Of a DNA stretch of 64,000 bases, positions 53,588-63,900 are shown piece by piece. The notes beneath the pieces are model-generated. The model saw nothing but the letters and a program-made list of their open reading frames with translations. It did not search any database and was not told where the DNA came from. The DNA comes from G016756615 sp035556195 (GTDB lineage: Bacteria > Pseudomonadota > Alphaproteobacteria > Rhizobiales > Rhizobiaceae). Position 1 is the stretch's first letter, and each line of letters starts with the position of its first letter. The position numbers and the translations under genes are program-made. The DNA lies in assembly GCA_035556195.1 (NCBI GenBank), contig DATMFK010000009.1, positions 62,001 to 126,000 of the forward strand. The letters are read 5' to 3'.

Positions 53588-56143
53588 TCAGGCGACCCGC
53601 GCAGGTTCGTCGAAGAAGGCGCCGATGAGGCTCCGAACGTCGCGCTGAGGGACCGGTGGGCTGAAGAGAAATCCCTGCAATTCGCCGCATCGCTCGGCGC
53701 GCAGGGTCTCGAGCTGCGACGCAGTTTCGACGCCCTCAGCCGTCGTGTCGATACCGAGGCTCTTACCCAGCCCGATAATGGCACGGATGATGGCAAGCGA
53801 TTCGGGGCTGCGGTCGATCTCGCGAACGAAGGAGCGATCGATCTTCAGCCGGCTGAAAGGGAACTGACGCAGATAGCTCAGGCTGGAGTACCCAGTGCCG
53901 AAATCGTCCAGGGCAATGCGGATGCCACGGGCGCGCAGCCGGCTGAGGGTCGCCAGATTGGCGCTTGTATCCGCGAGCAACACGGACTCGGTGATCTCGA
54001 TCTCCAGGCGTTCCGGCCTGAGGCCGCTCGCGGCGAGCGCCAGATCGACCGTCTCCGCCAGGTCGCCCTTGCGGAACTGCACAGGCGAAACATTGACCGC
54101 CACCACTAGGTCGTCCGGCCATGATGCAGCCAGCCGGCAGGCCTCCATCAGAACCCAGCGGCCAAGTTCGTCGACCAAGGCGGTTTCTTCCGCAATGGGA
54201 ATGAACTCCGCTGGCGAGATCATGCCGCGACGCGGATTGCGCCAGCGTATCAGGGCCTCGAAACCGCGAAGGCGGCCGCTCGCAACCTCGACGATCGGCT
54301 GGTAATGGACTTCGAACTCCTCCTCGATCCTGGCGCTGCGCAGTTCCGCCTCAAGGGCGCGTCGCTCGCGATGCTGCCGGTTCATGCCCTGTTCGTAGAA
54401 GCTGACGGCACCCTTGCCCGCGTGCTTGGCTCGATAGAGAGCCAGGTCGGCACATTTGAGGAGCTCGTCGGTTCCGGTCGCATCGCGGGGAGCCAGCGCG
54501 CAGCCGATGCTGGCTCCCACGGAGAGCTGCACACCGTCGATCTCTCGTATGGCCGCAAGTTCCTGCAGGATCCGACGGGCAAGCGTTTCGACCTGCGCGG
54601 ACGATTCGGCTGCCGGCAGAAGAATAGCGAATTCGTCGCCGCCGAGCCGCGCGATCACGTCGGATTCGCCCACCGCCTTGCGAAAGCGGGATGTAACCTC
54701 CACGAGGAGCGCGTCTCCGACGGAGTGCCCGAACGTGTCGTTCACGGCCTTGAAGTCGTCCAGATCGATGAGGATCGCGGCGAAGCCGGGCCCGCCACGC
54801 GCCAGCGCACCGGCGGCAGCCTCCAGCTCGCGCGTGAAGACGGTACGGTTGTATACGCCGGTGAGCGGATCGTGATGAGCCAGGAAGCTGACATGCGCCT
54901 CCGCGCGCTTGCGCTCCGTTATGTCGACGATAGTGGAGAGCGTCGCGGGCCGATCGCCGACCATGATCTCGCTCGCATATTCGATCACGTCGAGGACCTG
55001 CCCTTCCGCGGTCCGATGCCGGGAAATCGTCTGTCGCACCTCCGACCCACCATCGCTCGCCGTTTCCGCTTCGCCATCGGCCCGTATTTCGCGGAGGTTG
55101 CGGGCCATGAACTCTTCGCGGCGGTAGCCGTAGAGGCGCAGCGCCGCCTCATTGACATCGAGGAAGTCGGGGAGGCTGCGGTCGCGGACATACATCGGCA
55201 CCGGATTCTCATTGAACAGCGACCGGAATAGCAATTCGCGCTGCTTGAGGTCCCGTACGTCGGTCAAGGTGACGGCGAGAATGTCGTCCGAGACGTCGAC
55301 CCCCACCTGCAGGACGTTTCTTGCCGTACCGTTTCCCAGGGCGAGCTCGAAATTGGAGACCTGCTCGCCTTTTGCGACGCGCAGGAACTCCGCGGGGATA
55401 TCCTCCAATCCGATCGCCCGGAGCGCGCGGGACAGCAACGTGAACTGCAAGGCGTCTGCGGTCGATCCGAGGAAGCGGGCCGCAGCATCGTTCGTGCTCA
55501 ATATATGGAAATCGGGCACGGCCCCGGCATCGACCGGGCTGAGAGCGATGATCCCGTCGCGGGTCGAGTTGATAAGCAGCCTGGCCAGATTCAACTGGCT
55601 CTTTCTTGGCCGCATGAACAGCAGGAAATATTCGCCCGGCCAGCGGCACGAAAGCGGCAGTGCCACGATCTCGATCGTGGAGACCATGCCGTCGATGATC
55701 CTGCGACACAGAGCAAATCCGGGTGCCCTGATGTTTCGGGCCTCGTCGATGGCAGCCCCTATGGCGATCCTGAACGCGTTCGGCAGGACATCGAGCCTGT
55801 GGGGCGCTTGCTCCAGTCCCACGACCGAGAGGAAACGTTGCCCCGCGCGAAGCACGAGAGGGCAATCGCTCTCATCGTAGCGCAGAACGGCGACCTCATC
55901 GGCGAACCTGCCGATGGCACCCAGGGCGAGTTCCTCGTAGGGCGGCAGCAGATCACCGATGCGCGCTGCCTCCCAGCGTCGAAGGATGAGCCTTACGTCG
56001 TCGAATTCGGTCTGCGAGGGGTTGGCCGCTTCCTGCTCTCGACCGGCAACCCGGCCGTCATTCCGGTGCAGGCCCGGAACGATACTGCCTTTCGTTCCCC
56101 GCCAGGTCGCGAAACCAGGCAAACGATCGACCGTGCTGTGCAT
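53588..56143 (-). CDS. PAS-GGDEF-EAL cyclic-di-GMP enzyme
   Basis: An 851-residue signalling protein: an N-terminal sensor region of about 280 residues, a PAS domain (about 300-420, NENPVPMYVRDRSLPDFLDV), a GGDEF domain with the intact motif RLGGDEFAILL, and an EAL domain with FEALIRW, EITESVLL, LDDFGTGYSSL, KIDRSFV and EGVET, all the residues expected of an active phosphodiesterase. The RxxD inhibitory site is not present (ESD precedes the motif). No membrane helix is evident. ATG 56143 lacks a good ribosome site, so the start is uncertain. It stands alone. Confidence 0.92.
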   Translation of the reverse strand: MHSTVDRLPGFATWRGTKGSIVPGLHRNDGRVAGREQEAANPSQTEFDDVRLILRRWEAARIGDLLPPYEELALGAIGRFADEVAVLRYDESDCPLVLRAGQRFLSVVGLEQAPHRLDVLPNAFRIAIGAAIDEARNIRAPGFALCRRIIDGMVSTIEIVALPLSCRWPGEYFLLFMRPRKSQLNLARLLINSTRDGIIALSPVDAGAVPDFHILSTNDAAARFLGSTADALQFTLLSRALRAIGLEDIPAEFLRVAKGEQVSNFELALGNGTARNVLQVGVDVSDDILAVTLTDVRDLKQRELLFRSLFNENPVPMYVRDRSLPDFLDVNEAALRLYGYRREEFMARNLREIRADGEAETASDGGSEVRQTISRHRTAEGQVLDVIEYASEIMVGDRPATLSTIVDITERKRAEAHVSFLAHHDPLTGVYNRTVFTRELEAAAGALARGGPGFAAILIDLDDFKAVNDTFGHSVGDALLVEVTSRFRKAVGESDVIARLGGDEFAILLPAAESSAQVETLARRILQELAAIREIDGVQLSVGASIGCALAPRDATGTDELLKCADLALYRAKHAGKGAVSFYEQGMNRQHRERRALEAELRSARIEEEFEVHYQPIVEVASGRLRGFEALIRWRNPRRGMISPAEFIPIAEETALVDELGRWVLMEACRLAASWPDDLVVAVNVSPVQFRKGDLAETVDLALAASGLRPERLEIEITESVLLADTSANLATLSRLRARGIRIALDDFGTGYSSLSYLRQFPFSRLKIDRSFVREIDRSPESLAIIRAIIGLGKSLGIDTTAEGVETASQLETLRAERCGELQGFLFSPPVPQRDVRSLIGAFFDEPARVA

Positions 56144-56476
56144 TCGTTATGATCCGCGCGCGGCCGCGCGCGCCATGCACAGTGGTCAAAGCCGACCGTG
56201 CCGCAGCGGAGCGGCCCAATTTCCGTAGGCAATGCCGGTCGAACGGCCCGGCGGTCGAGCATCATGCCTGCAGGAGCCATTCGGCTCCCGCACCGCCGCA
56301 GCGGAAGGCTATGAAACAATGTCTTATCATCCGCTTAACCGGGGTGTCATGGTTACGTCATCCAGGCCTTCCGAAGCACGGATAGCGTGCATTTCATCGA
56401 CACTGGCCGAGCGTTCCCAAAAAGAAAACGGCGGATCGAGGACCCGCCGTTCTCGAAAGCGTCGAGGTTCGAACGA
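56144..56476. other. Gap between the cyclic-di-GMP gene and rpsP
   Basis: About 330 bases without a convincing gene. It holds the rpsP terminator at its right end and a six-base-pair stem (GGAGCC / GGCTCC) at 56273-56288. The promoter of the cyclic-di-GMP gene must lie here, but I see no clear boxes. Confidence 0.5.
56416..56454 (-). terminator. Intrinsic terminator after rpsP
   Basis: The stem GAGAACGGCGG / CCGCCGTTTTC (one mismatch, read on the minus strand) is followed by TTTTT. It closes the transcript 23 bases past the rpsP stop, so rimM and trmD, which usually follow rpsP, are not part of this transcript. Confidence 0.85.
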
Positions 56477-56866
56477 TCAGGACGCGGCTTCCTCGGCCGG
56501 CGCGGTGGCGGCGGCCAGAGCGGCTGCGGCTTCTTCCTGGGCCTTCTTGATGGCGTCGAGACGTTCCTGCGCCTTCTTGCCGGGCAGCGCCTTGGTGGGG
56601 TTCGAACGAGCGGGGCGCTTCGAGAGGCCTGCCTGGTCGAGGAAGCGCAGCACGCGGTCGGTCGGCAGGGCGCCGTTTGCCAGCCAGTGCTTCACACGGT
56701 CGGCGTCGAGCTTCACGCGCTCGCCATCTCTCGGAAGCAGCGGGTTCCACGAACCGATCGCCTCGATGAAGCGACCGTCGCGCGGCGAGCGCACGTCGGC
56801 AACGACGATGTGATAATAGGGGCGCTTCTTGGAGCCCGCGCGGGCGAGACGGATCTTCAGTGCCAT
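56477..56866 (-). CDS. rpsP: 30S ribosomal protein S16
   Basis: A 129-residue S16 with the usual N terminus MALKIRLARAGSKKRPYYHI and the SPRDGRFIEAIGSWNPLLPR block. The last 40 residues are an Ala/Glu-rich extension (AQEEAAAALAAATAPAEEAA) common in alphaproteobacteria. AGGAGAAAACC precedes the ATG. It follows ffh and the chorismate mutase gene on the same strand. Confidence 0.97.
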   Translation of the reverse strand: MALKIRLARAGSKKRPYYHIVVADVRSPRDGRFIEAIGSWNPLLPRDGERVKLDADRVKHWLANGALPTDRVLRFLDQAGLSKRPARSNPTKALPGKKAQERLDAIKKAQEEAAAALAAATAPAEEAAS

Positions 56867-56898
56867 GGTTTTCTCCTAAAGGTTCAATCCGTTGCGAT

Positions 56899-57252
56899 TC
56901 AGTGGGTTTCGGTGACGCCGTCGGGCGCGGTGGTGGTGGTGGCGCCATTTGTGGCGGCGATCTGCTCGTGATGGCGGATCACTTCCTTGATCACGAAATT
57001 CAGGAACTTCTCGGCGAAGTCGGGATCGAGATGGGCGTCGCGCGCAAGCTGACGCAACCGTGCGATCTGATGGCCTTCACGTGCCGGATCGGCCGGCGGC
57101 AGGCCGTGCGTTGCCTTGAGCACGCCCACTGCCTTGGTGCACCGGAAACGCTCGGCCAGCATATGGATCACCGCCGCGTCGATATTGTCGATCGACGCGC
57201 GGTATTCGGCGAGCGCGACAAGCGCCTTCTCTTTCTCGGCCTGGTCAACCAT
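56899..57252 (-). CDS. Chorismate mutase (AroQ type II)
   Basis: A 117-residue all-helical mutase converting chorismate into prephenate. YRASIDNIDAAVIHMLAERF and CTKAVGVLKATHGLPPADP are typical AroQ segments, with the conserved arginine and lysine positions (RF-R, K). The C-terminal NFVIKEVIRHHEQIA is the last helix. An alternative GTG at 57264 overlaps the ffh stop (GTGA) and would add four residues; either start leaves it coupled to ffh. It links signal-recognition and ribosomal genes to aromatic amino-acid synthesis. Confidence 0.9.
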   Translation of the reverse strand: MVDQAEKEKALVALAEYRASIDNIDAAVIHMLAERFRCTKAVGVLKATHGLPPADPAREGHQIARLRQLARDAHLDPDFAEKFLNFVIKEVIRHHEQIAATNGATTTTAPDGVTETH

Positions 57253-57260
57253 GGTTCTGC

Positions 57261-58829
57261 TCACTTCTTCTTGCCGAGGCCCGGCAGGCCGCCGCCCAGA
57301 CCGGGAAGGCCGCCGGGCAGTTTCATGCCGCCGGGTAGGCCGGGCAACCCGCCCGGAAGGCCTTTCGGCAGGCCAGCGCCGAGCCCGGCCGCCTCGGCCT
57401 GTTTCTGCAGTGCTTCGAGCTGCTTGGGATCCATCTTGGACAGGTCCGGCAGGCCGCCCATGCCGCCGCCGAGGCCCATCTTGGAAGCCAGGCCGCCCAT
57501 CAGACCTCGCATCATGCCGGCGCCTTTTCCCTTGCCGCCCATCGCCTTCATCATGTCCGCCATCTGACGGTGCATCTTGAGCAGCCTATTGATCTCCGCC
57601 GCGTCGGTGCCGGAGCCGGCGGCGATGCGCTTCTTGCGGCTGTGCTTCAGCATATCGGGGTTGGCACGCTCCGCCTTGGTCATCGACGAGATGATGGCAA
57701 GCTGGCGCTTGAACATGCGGTCGTCGAGACCAGCCGCGGCCATCTGCTCCTTCATCTTGCCCATGCCCGGCATGAGACCCATGATCCCGCCCATGCCGCC
57801 CATCTTCTGCATCTGGCGAAGCTGATCGGCGAGATCGTTCAGGTCGAACTTGCCCGACTGCATCTTCTTGGCCATCGCCGCGGCTTTTTCCGCGTCGATG
57901 GTCTCGGCGGCTTTCTCGACGAGGCTGACGATATCGCCCATGCCGAGGATGCGGTCTGCGATGCGCTTGGGGTGAAACTCCTCCAAGGCGTCCATCTTCT
58001 CGCCGGTACCGATGAGCTTCACCGGCTTGCCGGTGACGGCACGCATCGACAGCGCGGCGCCGCCGCGCCCGTCGCCATCCATGCGGGTAAGGATAAGGCC
58101 GGTGATCCCGACGCGCTCGTCGAAATTCCTGGCGAGATTGACGGCGTCCTGACCGGTGAGCGAATCGGCGACGAGCAGGATCTCATGCGGGCTGGACGCT
58201 CGCTTGATCTCGGCCATCTCCGCCATCAGCGGCTCATCGATGTGGGTGCGGCCCGCCGTGTCGAGGATCACCACGTCGTGACCGCCGAGTTTGCCGGCCT
58301 GCACGGCGCGCTTGGCTATGTCGACGGGCGATTGGCCGGCGATGATGGGCAGGGTGGGTACGTTGGTCTGTTCGCCGAGCTGGCGCAGCTGCTCCTGAGC
58401 GGCCGGGCGGCGGGTGTCGAGCGAGGCCATCAGCACGCGCTTGTTCTGCCGTTCGCCGAGCCGCTTGGCGATCTTGGCCGTCGTGGTCGTCTTGCCCGAA
58501 CCCTGAAGACCGACCATCATGAGGACGACAGGCGCCGGCGCGTTGAGATCGATCGTCTTGCCTTCCTGGCCGAGCATCTCGACGAGCTCGTCATGGACGA
58601 TCTTGACCACCATCTGGCCGGGCTTGATCGACTTCAGAACGGCGGCACCGACTGCCTTCTCGCGCACGCGGTCGGTGAAGGAGCGCACGACCTCGAGCGC
58701 CACGTCGGCCTCGAGCAACGCGCGCCGAACCTCGCGCAGCGCCGCCGCCACGTCCGCTTCCGACAGGGCGCCACGGCCGGTAAGGCCGTTCAGGATCGAG
58801 CCAAGGCGCTCTTGCAGGGACTCAAACAT
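57261..58829 (-). CDS. ffh: Signal recognition particle protein Ffh
   Basis: A 522-residue SRP54 GTPase that targets nascent membrane proteins to FtsY. It has an N domain, a G domain with P-loop GLQGSGKTTTTAKIAKRL and DTAGRTHIDEPLM, then the Met-rich M domain that binds 4.5S RNA and signal peptides. The tail beyond about residue 440 is a Gly/Met/Pro/Leu-rich low-complexity stretch ending GLPGLGKKK. All motifs intact. Confidence 0.97.
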   Translation of the reverse strand: MFESLQERLGSILNGLTGRGALSEADVAAALREVRRALLEADVALEVVRSFTDRVREKAVGAAVLKSIKPGQMVVKIVHDELVEMLGQEGKTIDLNAPAPVVLMMVGLQGSGKTTTTAKIAKRLGERQNKRVLMASLDTRRPAAQEQLRQLGEQTNVPTLPIIAGQSPVDIAKRAVQAGKLGGHDVVILDTAGRTHIDEPLMAEMAEIKRASSPHEILLVADSLTGQDAVNLARNFDERVGITGLILTRMDGDGRGGAALSMRAVTGKPVKLIGTGEKMDALEEFHPKRIADRILGMGDIVSLVEKAAETIDAEKAAAMAKKMQSGKFDLNDLADQLRQMQKMGGMGGIMGLMPGMGKMKEQMAAAGLDDRMFKRQLAIISSMTKAERANPDMLKHSRKKRIAAGSGTDAAEINRLLKMHRQMADMMKAMGGKGKGAGMMRGLMGGLASKMGLGGGMGGLPDLSKMDPKQLEALQKQAEAAGLGAGLPKGLPGGLPGLPGGMKLPGGLPGLGGGLPGLGKKK

Positions 58830-58930
58830 TCAACTTCCCTTCGTCTCCGACATCCAGACAATGCCGGAGAGGTAATATTTCCGCGCGCTTGCTCCAACCG
58901 GGCCGACGGCACTTTCGATTCGCCAAAGCC

Positions 58931-58965
58931 AAAAGGCACCCGGGGGCGCATCGCGCTGCCGGGTG
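58931..58965 (-). terminator. Probable intrinsic terminator after the tetR gene
   Basis: CACCCGG (58937-58943) pairs with CCGGGTG (58959-58965). Read on the minus strand it is followed by CCTTTTGGC, a short T-run, about 105 bases after the tetR stop. Moderate quality. Confidence 0.5.
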
Positions 58966-59070
58966 TTGGCCTCCGGGATCGATCGAAGCTCTATGGCGTC
59001 CCGGTCGGCTGCTCGGAGTGGAACTCGTCGCGGAATTTCCGGCGGCTTAGACAGGAAAAACCCGGCAAAG

Positions 59071-59619
59071 TCAAGACTTGCCGGTATAAAGGGGAGATTG
59101 GAAGGCAGTGACGACGGCCTCGCGTTCTTCGAGCGTCAGCACGTCGAGGCCGAAGACCTGCATGGCGCGCATGCCCTCCAGGGCCAGGAACACGATGAGA
59201 GCGGTGGTTTGGTTGGCGGCATTCGCCTTGAGCCGGTCGAGCAGAAGGCGGTTATAGTCCCGGATTGGAGCGATCAGCTCCGGATTCTCCGCAAGTGCCG
59301 CCAACACGCCGGAAGGCGGTGGCTGCTTCCTGTCGAAATCTGCCATCACGAGGTCAAGATAGGCGGCTAGCAACGCCTGACGCTCGCCGCTCCGGGTCTT
59401 CTCCTTCTTCGTGAGTGTGGAGTCGAAGGTTTCGATATGGTGCTCGACCAGCGCTTCGAGAAGTCTCGCCTTGGTCGGGAAATGGTAGAGGAGCCCACCC
59501 TTCGAGACGCCCGCGCGATGCGCGACGGCGTCGAGCGACAGGTTTCCAGGTCCGAGATCATGGGCCAGCTCGTCGGCGGCGAGGAGGATTTTCAGCCTGG
59601 AACTTTTCTTTGACGACAC
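59071..59619 (-). CDS. TetR family repressor
   Basis: A 182-residue TetR regulator. The N-terminal HTH contains LSLDAVAHRAGVSKGGLLYH and FPTKARLLEALVEHHIE; the C-terminal ligand domain is helical. It is divergent from an RND efflux pair, and a perfect palindrome between them sits in the pump promoter, so it probably represses the pump until its ligand binds. Ligand unknown. Confidence 0.93.
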   Translation of the reverse strand: MSSKKSSRLKILLAADELAHDLGPGNLSLDAVAHRAGVSKGGLLYHFPTKARLLEALVEHHIETFDSTLTKKEKTRSGERQALLAAYLDLVMADFDRKQPPPSGVLAALAENPELIAPIRDYNRLLLDRLKANAANQTTALIVFLALEGMRAMQVFGLDVLTLEEREAVVTAFQSPLYTGKS

Positions 59620-59662
59620 GATATCGCAGTCACACTTATGTCAGGAGCTGTATGAGTCGGAA

Positions 59663-59689
59663 TTGACAATACCGTCCAGACGGTACAGT
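59663..59689 (+). promoter_or_regulatory. RND operon promoter overlapped by a TetR operator
   Basis: TTGACA (59663-59668) and TACAGT (59684-59689) form a sigma-70-like promoter with a 15-base spacer. The perfect palindrome TACCGTC-CA-GACGGTA (59670-59685) fills the spacer, where a bound repressor would block RNA polymerase. It lies about 100 bases before the adaptor gene. Such ACCGTC-type palindromes are frequent TetR sites in alphaproteobacteria. Confidence 0.7.
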
Positions 59690-59790
59690 AACGCGCCGAT
59701 TGAATCCAGCCGGGGATTCGCCCAGCGGCGCGACGCCGCACGATCGAAAGTCGTACCCTTTTATAAGACAATCACAGGTTCGCCTCTGTC

Positions 59791-60993
59791 ATGATCAAGC
59801 GCTTCGTCATTGCGTTCATACTTCTCGTCCTGGTGGTCGGCGGCCTCGTCGGATTCAACATCTTCCGCGACCGCGCAATCCAGCAGTTCTTCGCCAACAT
59901 GCCGGTGCAGCCCGTGACCGTATCGACGATCAAGGTCGAACCCATCACCTGGACGCCCGGCGTCGAGGCGATCGGCACGGTAAGCGCTGCTCGGGGCGTC
60001 GACCTGACGGTGGAGACGACCGGTATCGTCAAGGAAATCCGCTTCCAGGCCAACCAGAAGGTCGAACAGGGCGCAGTCCTGATCCAACTCGACGACGCTG
60101 TCGAGAAGGCCGACCTCGAGGCGCAGAAGGCGCAGGCCGCCAACGACCAGACGGCATTGACGCGCGCCCAGGAGCTGGCGGACCGCCGCGTCGGTTCCCA
60201 GGTCACGCTCGACGCCGCCAGGGCACAGGCGACCGCCTCGGCCGCCCAGGTCGCGAAGCTGCAGGCTGTTCTCGACCAGAAGCAGCTGAGAGCCCCATTC
60301 AAGGGTACAGTCGGCATTCCGCGCGTCGATCTCGGCCAGTTCCTGCAACCAGGCAACCGGGTCGCGACCTTGCAGGATCTCGACACGATGCGGGTCGACT
60401 TCTCGGTTCCGGAACAGCAGCTGCCGCTGCTCAAGATTGGCCAGCCGGTTCAGCTCGGCACCGGAGCCGGTGATGAAGCCCTGTCTTTCCAGGGAGAGAT
60501 CCGGGGCATCGACCCCAAGATCGATCCAGCAAGCCGGCTCGTGGCCGTGCGAGCGGAGGTCGCGAACACCGGAGAACGGCTGAGCCCCGGCCAGTTCGTC
60601 CATGTGCGCGTCGTGTTGCCCGAAGAAAAGGGCATCGTCGCCTTGCCGCAGACCGCGCTCGTTACCAGCCTTTACGGCGATTACATCTATGTCGTGCGGC
60701 CGGCCGAGAAGCCACAGGATGGCGCGGATCCGGCCAAGCCGGCTGAATCCCGGCCCGCTGAGGGCGCTGCGGCTTCGCCCGCGGCGGGTGAAAAACCCTC
60801 GCTGGTCGCCCGCCAGATCTTCGTCAAGCCCGGACGGCGCAACCTCGGCTTGGTCGAGATCACCGAGGGGCTGTCGCCGGGAGACGAAGTCGTCACCGCC
60901 GGTCAGAACAGGCTCAGCAACGGCGCGCCGGTGGTCGTCGACAACACGCTCGACGTGAACGCGCCGGCCAATCAGCAGGCTGCCCAGAAATGA
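59791..60993 (+). CDS. RND efflux periplasmic adaptor (membrane fusion protein)
   Basis: A 400-residue HlyD/AcrA-type adaptor. An N-terminal membrane anchor (FVIAFILLVLVVGGLVGFNI) precedes a biotinyl-lipoyl-like part (GVDLTVETTGIVKEIRFQAN), a hairpin of coiled coils (about residues 105-150), and RAPFKGTVGIPRVDLGQFLQ. The last 80 residues include a Pro/Ala-rich insertion (ADPAKPAESRPAEGAAASPA) not seen in short relatives. It overlaps the pump gene by four bases (ATGA). Confidence 0.92.
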   Translation: MIKRFVIAFILLVLVVGGLVGFNIFRDRAIQQFFANMPVQPVTVSTIKVEPITWTPGVEAIGTVSAARGVDLTVETTGIVKEIRFQANQKVEQGAVLIQLDDAVEKADLEAQKAQAANDQTALTRAQELADRRVGSQVTLDAARAQATASAAQVAKLQAVLDQKQLRAPFKGTVGIPRVDLGQFLQPGNRVATLQDLDTMRVDFSVPEQQLPLLKIGQPVQLGTGAGDEALSFQGEIRGIDPKIDPASRLVAVRAEVANTGERLSPGQFVHVRVVLPEEKGIVALPQTALVTSLYGDYIYVVRPAEKPQDGADPAKPAESRPAEGAAASPAAGEKPSLVARQIFVKPGRRNLGLVEITEGLSPGDEVVTAGQNRLSNGAPVVVDNTLDVNAPANQQAAQK

Positions 60994-63900
60994 GCATTTC
61001 CGACATCTTCATCCGCCGCCCCGTCCTCTCGACGGTCCTGGCGCTGCTCATCATGCTGCTCGGCCTCCAGGGCATCTTCAACCTGCAGGTGCGCCAGTAT
61101 CCGGAGGTGGAGGAGACGGTCATCACCATCACCACCACCTATCCGGGCGCCAGTGCCGACCTGATACAGGGCTTCATCAGCGCGCCGATCGCCCGCGCCG
61201 TCTCGACGACGGAGAACATCGATTACGTGACGTCGCAAAGCCGCCCATCGGCAAGCGTCGTCACGGTCCAGATGAAGCTCGGCTCCGACCCGGACATCGC
61301 GCTCACCGAGGTGATGTCGAAGGTACAGGGCGTGCGCGGCGAGTTGCCGACCGACGCCGAGGATCCGATCATCGTCAAGGGCACGGGCGAGCAGTTCGCC
61401 ATCATGTATCTGGCGATCCAGAACCCGAACATGACCTCGGAGCAGCTCACCGAATATATCGAGCGCGTCATCCGCCCGCGCATGTCCACCATAGAGGGCG
61501 TGGCCGAGGTCCAGATCCTGGGCGCGGCAAACTATTCGATGCGCGTCTGGATCGATCCGATCAAGCTCGCCTCCCGCGGCATGACGGCGGCCGAAGTGAT
61601 GAACGCCGTCAACGCTTCGAACTTCCTGTCCGCTCCCGGCAAGACGGAGAACGAGTTCGTCGCCTATTCGATCACGGTGCAGTCGACGCTGCAGACGGCG
61701 GAAGCCTTCGGTGCGCTTCCGCTTCGATCGGAAAACGGCGACGTGGTGAGGCTGCGCGACGTGGCGCACGTCGAACTAGCGGCGGAGAACACCGACACCA
61801 GGGTGAATTTCAACGGCCAGCCCGGCATCTTTGTCGGCATCTTCCCGACGCCGGCGGCGAACCCGCTCGACACGGCCGGTGCCGTGATCAAGGAGCTTCC
61901 GGCGCTGCAGGCAAGCCTGCCTCAGGATATGACCGTGACAATGGTCTATGACGCGACTGAGCAGATCGGCGCCTCGATCGACGAGGTCTTCAAGACGATC
62001 GGCGAGGCGGTGGCCATCGTCGTCGTGGTCATCCTTCTGTTCCTCGGCTCGTTCCGCTCGGTGCTGATGCCGATCGTGACGATCCCGCTGTCGCTTGTCG
62101 GCGTCTGCTTCGTGCTGTTCTTCATGGGCTACTCGATCAACCTGCTTTCGCTGCTGGCGATGGTGCTGGCGATCGGCCTTGTCGTGGACGACGCGATCGT
62201 GGTGGTGGAGAACATCCACCGCCACATGGAAGAAGACGGCATGTCCGCGATCCAGGCTGCCTTCAACGGCATGCGCGAAATCACCTCGGCGGTGGTGGCC
62301 ATGACCATCACGCTCGCCGCCGTCTTCGCCCCGCTTGCCTTCACAGGCGGCCTGACGGGCTCGCTGTTCCGGGAATTCGCGGTCACGCTGGCTGGCGCCG
62401 TGGTCATCTCCGGCTTGGTGGCGCTGACCATCACGCCGATGATGACGGCGCGCCTGCTCAAGGCCGGCCAGCACAGCCGCTTCCAGAACATCGTCGATAG
62501 CACCTTCGAGCGGTTCGCCAACGGTTATGAGCGGCTGGTGGCGGGCTCGCTAAACTATCGCCCGGTGACCCTGCTCGTGGTGGTGACCCTGGTCGCGCTC
62601 GGTGGCTACCTGTTCACCAAGACGTCGGGAGAACTGGCCCCCGAAGAGGACCAGGGCGCGCTGTTCTCGCTGGTGACGGCGCCGCGCTATGCGACGTCGG
62701 ACTACACCAGCCGCTATGTCGACCAGCTCATGGAACTGACCAAGGACCTGCCCGAGCTGCGGGCCTCCTTCTCGGCGGTCGCCTTTGGCGGCGGCGTCAC
62801 CAATCAGGCCTTTGCGGTCTGGGCGCTCAAGGACTGGGCCGAGCGGGACCGTTCCCAGAAGGAAATCCAGCAGGATATCCAGGGAAGCCTGGCCAAGGGT
62901 GCCGGCGTCGAGGCGCTGGTCTTCGCGCCGCCCTCGCTGCCGGGCGCCGGCGGCGGTCTGCCCATCTCGGTCGTGATCCAGTCGACGGGCGAGGCGAGCC
63001 AGGTCTATGAGGTCGCCGAGAAGATCAAGCGCGAAGCCGAGGCTTCCGGCCGCTTCATCGTCGTGCAGAACTCGCTCGCTTTCGACGCTCCGCAGGTGAC
63101 GGTCACCATCGATCGCAACCGCGCGGCCGCGCTCAACCTGCCGATCCGCGAAATCGGTCAGACGCTCAGCCTGCTGGTCGGCGGCGGCTCCTTCGCGCAA
63201 TTCGACCGGGAGTCCAACAGCTACGACATCATCATGCAGGTGCCGAGGGAATATCGCGACAACCCGCAGAGGCTGGGCGAGTTTTTCGTGCGCAGCGTGA
63301 CCAATGAGATGGTGCCGCTGTCGGCTGTGGTGAACATCTCCACCAACGCTTCGCCGGCGTCCATCGAGCAGTTCAATCAGCTGAACGCCGCAACGATCTC
63401 GGCGCTGCCAGTCCCGGGCGTCACAACCGGCGACGGTCTCGCCACGATCGAGAACATCGCCCGGCAGTCGTTGCCCGCCGGCTTCTTCATCGACTTTTCC
63501 GGCCAGTCGCGGCTGGAGAAGGAGCAGGGCAACACGATCGCCATCGCCTTTGGCCTCGCGGTGATCGTGATCTACCTGGTGCTCGCCGCCCAGTTCGAAA
63601 GCTTCCGGGACCCGCTGATCATCATGATGACGGTGCCGTTGTCGATCTTCGGCGCCATCGTGCCGCTCAATCTGGGCCTCGGAACTCTGAACATCTACAC
63701 GCAGGTGGGTCTGATCACGCTCATCGGGCTCATCACCAAGCACGGCATCCTGCTCGTCGAGTTCGCCAACCAGCAGCGCGAGCAGCATGGCCTCAGCCGG
63801 CGCGAGGCCATCGTGGCCTCGGCCAAGGTGCGCCTGCGTCCGATCCTGATGACGACGGCCGCCATGGCGCTGGGGGTCGTGCCGCTGATCACCGCCAGCG

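Noticed and set aside
51487..53796. Minus-strand open frame of 769 codons over the antiporter gene
   Set aside because: Different frame of the same strand as the real antiporter; Arg/Pro-rich, without the membrane helices seen in the frame at 51579-53420.
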